From positions 248,001 through 312,000 of the forward strand of contig JARGSG010000013.1 of NCBI GenBank assembly GCA_030374805.1: a DNA stretch of 64,000 nt, in the 5' to 3' direction. Positions 50,211 through 58,747 of the stretch are shown piece by piece; the first letter of the stretch is position 1, and every line of letters starts with the position of its first letter. This stretch comes from Gracilaria gracilis (lineage: Eukaryota; Rhodophyta; Florideophyceae; Gracilariales; Gracilariaceae). Below the pieces are notes generated by a model. It was not told where the DNA came from. It worked only from the letters and a program-made list of their open reading frames with translations, and did not search any database. Made by a program: the position numbers and the translations under genes.

Positions 50211-50769
50211 AACAGTTGCGCACTATGTCCTGGGTGGAGATGTGGTTCGGATGAAATCGTGGTACGTGCTGATGGCTTCCTGAAGGTGCTGCAGTGGACC
50301 AGCACGACAATAAAACACTATACTAGCCCATTTTGTTACAGGTGATTTCAGGAGCAGACATAGTGCGATGTGATCCCTTTTTACTGTAAAGTTCACAAAC
50401 TGTGTTGCGCACAAAATATGTTTTCAGGAGCCACCCAATACAAACACGCTGTTTGCGCACACTCAAATCGTCACGATTTGTTTCTTTTCTGTGACTTGCG
50501 TGCTCCACTTCGCACGGCGTCCCGAGACGTGCGAGGCGAGTAATACCGCCACGCAAACACTCGTTCGTCGTTGCAAACCTCTCCATAAACGCATCGATGC
50601 CCGAACGAAACCCAGCACAAGCTCTCGCCACTGCTAGTATTCTGACGTGAAGCGAAAGTGCAGCTTGCTTTCACACCGCGGCTCGTTCCGCAATACGTCC
50701 TTCCGTAATGAAGCGTACATCAAACTTCTGTGTTTCTATCAGCCATTCGGTTTTTGCTGGTTCTTTGCG

Positions 50770-51786
50770 ATGAACTACCAAGAACAGCACAGTTTTAGTC
50801 CTCTCGTGCCTGAAGAGACTAGAAAACTAGAAATGCAGAGCGACATACAGCTGGTTTCCGTTCAACCTTCAAATGTCGCCAATGCTACAGCCGTAACTTG
50901 CCGTGCACCGAGACGCGTTCCACTCCAACAGACCCCAAATACAACTGGAACCCACAAACGCTCCGCGTTTCGCGCTACACATCCGGGCGTGCCGCAGCAA
51001 TCGACGAAACACAAGAATAGCGAGTCGCATGGGTTTAGCTTTACAACCAGAGAGGTGAACAGTTTACTGGACGTTTTGGAACACTTCTTCCCGATAGGAC
51101 CCATGGAATGGGAAACAGTTACCAAAAATCACCACGATGTGTTTCCTTCTTACGAACGTACTCCCGAATCGCTCCGTCGCAAATTTGCAACTCTTTACCG
51201 AACCAAAGTTCCAACAGGAGATCCGCATTGCCCCCAAGATGTGAAGCGAGCGAAGAAGATAAATGAGATGATCAGGGAGAAGTGCGATATTGGTAACGCT
51301 GATGAGGATATCGGCCTCGATTTAGGGAATATACAAGAAGAAGAACCCGGTACTGATCTCGACGAAGCACTTGAGGGGGAAAATGACGACGATCAAGGCG
51401 ACGAAGAAGGCGTTCAAGAAGTTTCTCCGACCACTGCGCTCGTGACCGCCACTGCCTTGCAATCCCGCCGCTTAACGCACGTGCGCCGAGCCAAACCTGA
51501 TGGAAATGAAGATTTGGTTACTCTTTACAGGCTCTCCATTCTTGAGAATCAAAAGGATAGAAAGGAGCAACGAAAGCGGGAGGAACTGCGTATAGATCGG
51601 GAAAGGGAAAGGGAGGAGCGGCAGAGAGAAAGAGAGCAGCGGGAGGCTCTTCGGTTCGAACGTCTAATAGAATCAGGACAGAAAAACCATGAAAACATGA
51701 TGAGCATGATGATGCTTTTAATTGGTTCTGGTCGCGCGCCGAATGGTGGCCACCATAGTGATGATCTTCAAAACGATGGCACATGA
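50770..51786 (+). CDS. Harbinger Myb/SANT-like protein, element 2
   Basis: 338 residues from ATG 50770; the longer frame begins at a GTG. Myb/SANT-like region (FSFTTREVNSLLDVLEHFFP, WETVTKNHHDVFP, SLRRKFATLYRTKVPTGDP, DVKRAKKI), acidic middle (EGENDDDQGDEEG) and a charged C-terminal helix (RIDREREREERQRERE). It aligns with the element 1 protein throughout. Its stop lies inside the last codons of the convergent transposase, a 19-base antisense overlap. Confidence 0.8.
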   Translation: MNYQEQHSFSPLVPEETRKLEMQSDIQLVSVQPSNVANATAVTCRAPRRVPLQQTPNTTGTHKRSAFRATHPGVPQQSTKHKNSESHGFSFTTREVNSLLDVLEHFFPIGPMEWETVTKNHHDVFPSYERTPESLRRKFATLYRTKVPTGDPHCPQDVKRAKKINEMIREKCDIGNADEDIGLDLGNIQEEEPGTDLDEALEGENDDDQGDEEGVQEVSPTTALVTATALQSRRLTHVRRAKPDGNEDLVTLYRLSILENQKDRKEQRKREELRIDREREREERQREREQREALRFERLIESGQKNHENMMSMMMLLIGSGRAPNGGHHSDDLQNDGT

Positions 51787-52924
51787 GTGAAAAAAGAGTT
51801 CGCATTGCGGTGCAATGCTGGTGTGAACACCGTTTTGATCTGATTCAACCCCACCATTCTTGTTCGAAGGTTGAAGAGAAGCACTAAAGAGGTCAGAAAC
51901 ATCTTTCGTTCACCATATGAGTCGTATCGCATTCTGTCGGCGACCCGTGGAAAGCACGATTTAAACGCTCGCATTCCCCACTCAGCACTCTGTCGAAGGG
52001 ATGTTGCCTGCCTACCTGTTTCCAGTTCCGACGCGTTAGCAGCTGTAGCAACTATGTTGGGGCTACTCTTAAGTAAAAATGGATACCTTCCTCTTGAAAA
52101 TGCCGAGTCGATAACACAGCGTCCACCATATTGTTCGTGCGCTGCTTCTAGCTTTTCGTAAACGCCAGATTTCTCGGCAACGTGGGAGTCGTGCATTGCT
52201 CCGGGTGCATTTAATCCGCACGCAATGACCACCCCGTTGGACTGAATGTAAGTACGTTTGCTACATAGTGGTCATGCGTCCACCCGTTGTAAAATCGGTT
52301 CTGAACGACCTTGTCTCCACTTTGTTGTAGTTTTGGTTTTAGTCCGTCCGCGAAGCGGTAAACATTCTGGAGAAACAAATAGCTAGCCTGAATGAGACTC
52401 ATCGCAGACTGAGGCTCGGAAGTTGACGGCATTTTAACGGTAGCCAACGAATCGTTGGCTAAATTGTTGATGAGAAGACGGCGAGCGAATCTGATATACA
52501 AAGAAGAAACGCTTGCGTTGGTTCCAAATATGAGCGATGGGCTCATCAAAGAGCCCCTACTCCGCGTGTGCGACAAAGCCAAACGCAAACAGGTGGTCGC
52601 ATTCATCAATCTTGGTCTTCCACGGTTGGTTGTAGACCGCATTCTGATATATCCGCATTCTGTGTACGGTGTGAATCGTTCGTAATACGGTTTAAACTTT
52701 TCAAGTAGATACTGAAATGTTCTGTGATCAAAGCCGGTCAGTGTGATCAGCAAAGGTTCGCATCCGCTGCCATACAAGAAGAAAAACGGCGATTGTTGTG
52801 GGAATCTTAGTGCGGACCTCCTTATTTTTCCTTGTCGGATGCGTTGCTGGTAAGGAGCCAGGTGGGTCCTAAACGAAGGCTGCCGTTTTGACTTCAAGAT
52901 CAAGTGCGGGGGACATCGGGTCAT
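51768..52924 (-). pseudogene. PIF/Harbinger DDE transposase, element 2, one frameshift
   Basis: From ATG 52924 the frame reads the N-terminal and first catalytic part (YRFADGLKPKLQQSGD, NRFYNGWTHDHYVANVLTFS) until about 52232. There a single-base change moves the reading to the frame that continues VIACGLNAPGAMHDSHVAE (second Asp) and SAEWGMRAFKSCFP (Glu) to 51768. All three acidic residues survive, so it is one lesion away from intact. It is clearly related to the element 1 transposase but much diverged. Confidence 0.8.
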
Positions 52925-53141
52925 TGCAGTGCAAGTCAAATGGAGAAGCAGAAGTTTCGGGAAAAAGTCGTACTAAAAGGGTGACGGTGGAAGAAGTAGC
53001 AAGCTGCATACTCTCGATGACAACGTAGTGCTTTGGTTTGCGGTTTGTTCCACAGCGATTTTCAGGACGTCTACCCAAACGCAAACGCGCATATCCACTG
53101 AGAAGCGCGTTTGCGATTTGGTTTTTCAGGAGACGCCCACT

Positions 53142-53470
53142 ATTGAAGCATACCAATTGTTCGCGACTATCAATTATAATTTATTTGTAGGAAATATCTA
53201 AACTTTTTAGGAATAAAAAGTACACAAAACCTGTCAAACAACTTGAACTGCAAAATTTGTGTTAGTTAAAACGTTAACTAAAACAACTTTTTTTTAATAA
53301 CAAAACGTTTGGAACACTTTAAACAAACATATTTCTTATACAACTCAAAAAAGGTTTTGCGATAACATTTTTTTGGGAAGCAAGCTTCTCACAGAGCTCA
53401 TATTATTCGACAAAATTGCTTGAGATAAACTCTTGATCTACGTATTTCTTTTTACAATTGGTTTTTCGTA
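53142..53470. other. AT-rich intergenic
   Basis: No gene. It is A/T-rich with homopolymer runs, between the Harbinger element and the minus-strand membrane protein stop. Confidence 0.5.
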
Positions 53471-54943
53471 CTAAACGTGTATGTGTACCGTTGGTACCCT
53501 TCGTAATCCCTCTCTTGTTTCAAGTGGTCGAATCTCGCCATCGACCGTACCAAACGGCAAAGCTTCTGGTCGCACATTATTCTCATCTCGACTTTGCGAG
53601 GCAATCAATGTCAAAAGCCCGCTATAGTCGCTCACGTCAAGTCGTACTTGCTCTTGAGCACCGTCTCTTAGGTTCAAACCAAACCTGTTACGGAAAACAC
53701 ATTGGGAAACCAGTATCAAACTTGACAGCAGCAAAATGATGGTGTACGACCACGAACCGATCGGCGTGATTTTCGTAACCGAAACCTCAGACGCTCGCAG
53801 AAGCGTTTCCTGCTCGGTTGCTTGTCGCACAACAGTTGCACGCGCGAAAACGCCGTCCACAAACTCTCGAGCGGTCACGACGTCTTCCTTAAGAAGCCCA
53901 AGTCCATCACTCAAAGCATCTTCAGCACCTTCTGACGCTGCCCACGCTAACTCTAGCTCACTCGAAAACGCTGTGAAAGATATCAAGTTCGGCACGCTGT
54001 CGCTCTCGAGGTACTCATTCCAATTGGGACGGGATATTGTGCCAAAGCCGACACGAAAAGTGAACGCAGTTGCATCCGAATTCCACCGTCCTAGCAGGCA
54101 GTTAAGGCTGGCAAACAAGGGGGATGCACGACTTCCTTGTAGCGGTCGCTCTAAACATATGAGACGAGTGTCGCTGTCGTTGGCGGATAAATCGGTGTTG
54201 TTCAATCGTACGTTAAGAAGGAGGAGCAAAAGGCCATTTGGCCGATTGCCCAATCGAACACGAATGGTTTTTTGCTGGGGAACATCGGTTTCGAAACTTG
54301 GCCGAACGCTATACGACACGGATGGCGACCAAAACACATTGAAGCATTCGAATTTCTCAGAGCCGCAAGGAGATATTTGTATAAGAGGGTTAAGATTGCC
54401 AAAGCTCTGACATGATACACTGCTTGGTTCTATTGATACAGGTTGTTGATTCTCGGAAAGGAGTGCTCGGCCGTCGAATATGGTTTGGTCGAGCACTGTG
54501 TCGAAGGAAGTTGAGAAGTATTGTATCGATTGGCCATTGTCGACAATACATGCGGAGAATATGGATGGGTCGAGACGCGGTGCAGTGTACAGATGCGATG
54601 CTGGCTGCAGTTCAGTAAGATAGCGAGGATGAATGACAGAGAGACGAGTGCTAGTGACACCGTTAACGGATAGAGTTAGACCGAAGACGACAGCGACAAG
54701 TACAAAATAGAATATCTGTAAGAAGCGAGTGAGTAAATGGCCGTCCGAGAGAATCGGGGGAAGAAAGGCGGAGAGACGCGACTCTCGCAGTTGAAGGAGA
54801 CGACCTTTGCGCAGAAGGTGCGCTGTGTGTATAGCTTGGACTCGATGAAAGTAGTCGGAGATGATGACCATGACGCAAATGACGTCGATGAGAATGAACA
54901 CGATAGCATTGATGAACCGCGAGTCCACCGGGATGGTACACAT
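53471..54943 (-). CDS. Three-helix membrane protein, family member 2
   Basis: 490 residues. Two N-terminal membrane helices (about 10-30: IVFILIDVICVMVIIS; about 72-95: FLQIFYFVLVAVVFGLTLS) with a basic loop between them. A large extracellular-type region of about 290 residues has scattered cysteines (FSACIVDNG, VSCQSFG, ISPCGSEKFECFNVF, RLICLERP, LNCLLG) and several N-x-S/T sites. A third helix (about 400-420: YTIILLLSSLILVSQCVF) and a cytoplasmic tail follow. Same topology and Cys pattern at the start of the outer region as 37935-38963. Function unknown; a surface receptor-like or structural protein is possible. Confidence 0.65.
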   Translation of the reverse strand: MCTIPVDSRFINAIVFILIDVICVMVIISDYFHRVQAIHTAHLLRKGRLLQLRESRLSAFLPPILSDGHLLTRFLQIFYFVLVAVVFGLTLSVNGVTSTRLSVIHPRYLTELQPASHLYTAPRLDPSIFSACIVDNGQSIQYFSTSFDTVLDQTIFDGRALLSENQQPVSIEPSSVSCQSFGNLNPLIQISPCGSEKFECFNVFWSPSVSYSVRPSFETDVPQQKTIRVRLGNRPNGLLLLLLNVRLNNTDLSANDSDTRLICLERPLQGSRASPLFASLNCLLGRWNSDATAFTFRVGFGTISRPNWNEYLESDSVPNLISFTAFSSELELAWAASEGAEDALSDGLGLLKEDVVTAREFVDGVFARATVVRQATEQETLLRASEVSVTKITPIGSWSYTIILLLSSLILVSQCVFRNRFGLNLRDGAQEQVRLDVSDYSGLLTLIASQSRDENNVRPEALPFGTVDGEIRPLETREGLRRVPTVHIHV

Positions 54944-55347
54944 GTTGAAGATGGCACGAGGAGAGACTGGAGCTAGAAGTTGATAGCGGAATTTGATTGC
55001 TGCGGGCGGCGAGCGACGAGGAGAAATGGGTCGCTAACGGAGAAGGTGAAGGGCGAAGCTGTGAGGTGACGTGTGCGGGTTTGCAGCGTTGTACAGTATA
55101 ACAGACCTTCTGCACGATAGAATTTACTACAAGGGTATCATAAGTTAGATACACGAACTTGGCAGGGTTGGTGGAAACGCGGTACAGCAGAGCTTTTTGA
55201 CGTCGCTTCTCTTTGAACCATGCTTCATGGACTTTGCAGGCTACTGCCGCGACGTTTCGGTGCCGAAGCATCGCCGCGGCACAATGTGCATGTCATGTAA
55301 GCAGGGGTCACGCGTGACTGGGGTAGAAAACCGCAACAATGTTGCCC

Positions 55348-55458
55348 AGCTTTAAATTGCTGGTGAACGCCTTGGGAGCGGATGATGTGCTGTCATAATC
55401 AACGGTATGTCATGATCACATCGTCCGCTCCCAAGGCGTTCACCAGCGATTTAAAGCT
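55348..55458. promoter_or_regulatory. Inverted-duplicate bidirectional promoter
   Basis: Arms of 42 bases (55348-55389 and 55417-55458) are reverse complements with two mismatches, spacer 27 bases. Each arm ends outward in the same ATTTAAAGC TATA-like box preceded by GCTCCCAAGGCGTTCACCAG, so the same core promoter faces both ways. The right box lies about 88 bases before ATG 55541. The left box faces the minus-strand membrane protein (ATG 54943). Confidence 0.65.
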
Positions 55459-55540
55459 TGGAATATCGTCCAAGTCCAATCGCCCTAAAAGTTCCTCCAC
55501 GCCGTCAATTCATGTTATTCATGTTATCCATACTCTCACC

Positions 55541-56455
55541 ATGACGCCCTTCGGTCTGCTCTTTGCTTCCCTTTTCCTCGCCCTCTCAACTGTCACCGCT
55601 TCGCCCACCTTGCCACAACACACGTCCATCCGACGAAAAAGCTTCGCTCCAAGCGGCGCCAACTACTCGCCATGCGTTGATCAATCGCAGTGCACGGGCA
55701 ATCGCGACTGTTTGGCGCTGGTATCCGTCACAGCGCCCGCGCGCTGCACGCACGGAAAGTACTGTGCCTGCGTGCCGCGAGGGGAAGGCTCGTGGCGCTG
55801 CCCCGCGGACGGCGCTTGCGATCAATCTGAAACGTGCGTGCCAGCGCCCGACATCTTTCCAGCCGGCCGCGTGTGCGTTGATAACTCGCAGATTGACACT
55901 GTGACCGACGTGTTGTTTTGCAAAGAACACAGCGAATGTGAGCCTAGCGGCCGTATTTGCGTTACTTTGGAAGATGGACTTGGCGCTTGTGCTGCGCCAC
56001 CTCCGCCCTTACCCAAGGAGTCGGTCGAAAGTGAAGCGCTCGATGTAGCCGCTACCAGTGAAGAGGAACCCATGGGCGACGTGGGTATCGCTGATGACGA
56101 CCAGCAACCTTCTTTGACAACGTGCATCGCCGCTCATCATCTGCACGCATACCGGAAGGACAACGCTCTGCTCTACCGTAACGATGTTCCTGCGTATGTT
56201 CTGTGTGACGCGGACAATAATTGCGCCACTGACGGCCATATGGTGCTATTCCGCGGGCGCGCCATGATGATGAAGTCATATTGCGCCACTGTGCGCTGCG
56301 AACGCGCTCTGATGAAGGTGAACAGTTTGCGATATCGACGCGCGGCTGTGGTGGCGTCCAATAGCCACGACTTGCACTTCAGCGCGTTTTCCGCGAGGTA
56401 CGGCAGTGGTGTCGAGGAAGTGGTGCTAGGAGGCGCCATGCGACTCGGTTTTTGA
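55541..56455 (+). CDS. Secreted Cys-rich protein
   Basis: 304 residues from ATG 55541 (TCACCATGA context); the longer frame to 55382 lies within the promoter repeat. Signal peptide (FGLLFASLFLALSTVTAS). Residues about 45-150 form a knotted-looking Cys-rich region (CVDQSQCTGNRDCLAL, CTHGKYCACVPRG, CPADGACDQSETCVP, CKEHSECEPSGRICV) reminiscent of EGF-like or WAP-like spacing but matching neither exactly. An acidic Pro-rich spacer leads to a C-terminal domain (CDADNNCATDGHMVLFRGRA, CATVRCERALMKV, YRRAAVVA). Likely extracellular. Function unknown. Confidence 0.65.
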   Translation: MTPFGLLFASLFLALSTVTASPTLPQHTSIRRKSFAPSGANYSPCVDQSQCTGNRDCLALVSVTAPARCTHGKYCACVPRGEGSWRCPADGACDQSETCVPAPDIFPAGRVCVDNSQIDTVTDVLFCKEHSECEPSGRICVTLEDGLGACAAPPPPLPKESVESEALDVAATSEEEPMGDVGIADDDQQPSLTTCIAAHHLHAYRKDNALLYRNDVPAYVLCDADNNCATDGHMVLFRGRAMMMKSYCATVRCERALMKVNSLRYRRAAVVASNSHDLHFSAFSARYGSGVEEVVLGGAMRLGF

Positions 56456-57569
56456 AACTGACTTGTATTTAATGTAACTTTGATTGACTGTTAAATTACC
56501 CAGCAACTGATCTTTACGCCAGTCACTCTACAGGAAATAAAACCCATTACGTAACTTTAACTCTGTTGTCGTTAGATGGATATCATCTCGCGCCATATAG
56601 CCAATACGAAGGTAGTAAGACGCCCTCAACTGTATCATAAGTGGGGAAGCGGCGTCCATGCTTACGGGACGAGTTGTTGCGCACGGGGCAAAAAGTAGGG
56701 CCGTAGGCGGGCACAGGCTGCCAGGAAAACTCTCTGAGGTTCCTTCCTTTTCTCTGGCGCCTTCTCGGGGTTCGCCAGGACAGCGAGCCCCTGTTTATTG
56801 TAGGTCCCCTCCCGGACGCGCCTCCAACCGCGAGGTGCGCCGGGAGGTAAAAGTGATAGGACGCTCGTGGCGTCCTATCGCAGCGTAGTTAGAGACGGCT
56901 GAAGAGGGGGGCCGCTGGAGCGGACCGGGAACGTGTCAAAGCTGTCCACACCCCCGTCGTTTCCGTTCAACCTCCAGCAAACGGAAATAAATTTAAAAAA
57001 AAAACCACACGTGTAGTTATGCGCCTGCGGCTGGGATGCAGTTGATAGATTGCTTGTCGCTCGCGCTCCACCCGCCGACCTTCTCCGACCTCCACTCTCA
57101 CGCTCATCGTCGTGGAGGACGGCTCTTTGATCTGTAGGTTTATTGTGGCTACCTCCGCGGCGCGTAAAAGTGTTGCATACCTGACGGACTCGCCAAGTCT
57201 GTCGACTGGTTGTGGCTCCAAGATCTATAACTAATGCAAAAATAGTAACTCTACAACTACATCACTTTTGATGAATTTTTCGCGTCACAGAATGCTGATC
57301 TTCAAATCGAGAGCTGTCAGGATTACGTCCGACAGCCGAAACTCAAACAGTGCAATATTTTTGGCTAAGAGTTTCCACGACAGCTACAAAATAAACAAGC
57401 GCACAATCAGGAGTAGCACTCCTGCAAATAAAGCGAAAAATTTAGTCACTTCGTTATCGTTAAGTCGCAAATGATTTAAGCTCATTACAAGCACATTCGC
57501 AACGCCGTCTTTTCTTTCAAGCGGCGTGCGGACGAGTTTTACATATCCCGTGAAAATACCTAGATGTAG
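56456..57569. other. Intergenic; hairpin-rich
   Basis: No gene I can support. A 10-bp perfect hairpin lies at 56855-56879 within a GC-rich stretch. A minus-strand frame (56967-57221) has no domain signals. The region could hold the LTR of the copia element downstream, but I could not pair ends. Confidence 0.4.
56855..56879. repeat. Hairpin GATAGGACGC/GCGTCCTATC
   Basis: Exact 10-bp arms (56855-56864, 56870-56879) around TCGTG, inside a GC-rich segment with further partial inverted repeats (GCGCCTC/GAGGTGCGC just upstream). Confidence 0.75.
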
Positions 57570-58709
57570 ACAACTAATAACATCGCCACGATAACGGGCG
57601 TGGATAAGGGCAGCTTCGGGTGCTACACTTTCGAGCACTGCGACGGTGACCACCTCACCGGATACGCCGCTGACATCGACTGTATCGCCGGGCGGCGTTT
57701 CAGAAAGTATTCCCAAGCGCGGCCCGAGGTGTCTCTAGATCATGCGACCGCTGAGAGGTATGGTCTTTACAACTGTAACGAGGGCTCTTCCGAAGAGTGG
57801 ACCATCGACGCAGTCATGTACGTTGCGGAGGAACAAATCATGCTGTCCGAAGGTGGCGCCCGTCGTCTTGAAGGCGGGCGTTATTACGCGCACAACAACG
57901 ATGAGGCGTTTTGGGGCTGGTGCCGTATCGAGTTTGGTTCTCTCGGCGGTCCGGCGTTGACCAATGCCCTCACTGGTCTCGGAGTGTGGAAGGGCGGAGT
58001 CCCGTACCAAAAGAAATTGAACCGTGTCACCGGATCCATGAAGGTCGTGGCCATCGATGACGACAGGGTCGTTGACGCTCTGGATGCTCATTGCATGAGT
58101 CACGCTGGCGTGCCCGTTCGCGTTTCAAGTCCGGGCAACCGTGGTCTAATTGAAAAGACGAAGCGCTTTGAGCTTCATGGCGCTCGCATGCTGGTTGCTA
58201 GGACGGCAAACCTGTGCGTGCAAAACTCGGTCGCGAATGCAATCGCCCGTGTTGTTGGAGAGGACTATGCGAGGGAGAAGATGTACTCGGAAGTGATGCC
58301 TAGCATGCTGTCGTTTGCAGATGCAGCTGGATGGGCTATGGTCCATGCCGACAAGGTGGAGTTGGGGCGAGTGCACTTCGATTATTACAAGTATGGGAGG
58401 TACATCAAGTATCTCCTCATGCAGTAGGAAGGCGTCTACCTTGCCTGCTTGAGAGCCAGGAACGTAGATCATGTGATCTGCATTGAATGTGACGAGGAAG
58501 AAGTGCTTGATTCCGTTGAGCGTTTTCCTTTGAAGCTGTGTGAGTTCGTTATCAGGTGTTGCGCTGGGGATCCTGCTTTGTTCAATCTTATTCTGGAGAT
58601 CCGACACATACGCCCCGTGCAGCGTCGTGAAGGGAGTGAGAAGAATAAGAACAAGGGCGGGGCCGCGAAGCGTGCCAGGCGCAAGGCAAAGGCAAGTAAG
58701 GGCAATTAA
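57570..58709 (+). pseudogene. Possible papain-fold cysteine-peptidase-like ORF, no ATG, one stop
   Basis: An open frame from 57570 with no ATG near its start reads about 285 residues to an in-frame TAG (58425-58427) and continues for 93 more to 58709. The late part has LCVQNSVANAIARVVG, where Cys followed by an Asn/Ala helix resembles a papain-like nucleophile. About 75 residues later come RNVDHVICIECDEEEVLDS, a His followed by an acidic residue as in the second half of such sites. A Lys/Arg-rich tail follows. The frame ends 38 bases from the convergent copia pol. Family not certain; it may be an accessory ORF of a retroelement. Truncated at the 5' end. Confidence 0.4.
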
Positions 58710-58747
58710 AGGAAGAGTAGTAAAATAAACAACAAGTAATGCCTTGC

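Larger units (their letters stand above)
46823..50436. mobile_element. Nested PIF/Harbinger element (element 1)
   Basis: Terminal repeats GGGTGACTCCTGAAAACA (left, 46823) and GGGTGGCTCCTGAAAACA (complement, ending 50436), one mismatch in 18. Target duplication AAT at 46820-46822 and 50437-50439. It inserted into the left terminal repeat region of element 2. It carries a Myb-like ORF and an intact DDE ORF, so it may be autonomous. The tips differ from those of element 2 at a few bases, so they are related subfamilies. Confidence 0.85.
46806..53138. mobile_element. Outer PIF/Harbinger element (element 2) with another copy nested inside
   Basis: Terminal repeats GGGCGTCTCCTGAAAA (46806-46821) and its exact complement (53123-53138). 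The target duplication is ACT at 46803-46805 and 53139-53141. The interior is split 17 bases from the left end by element 1 (46823-50436). Without the insert the element is about 2.7 kb and carries a Myb-like gene and a DDE transposase that converge and overlap by 19 bases at their 3' ends. A 3-bp duplication and a two-gene content are typical of PIF/Harbinger. Confidence 0.85.
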
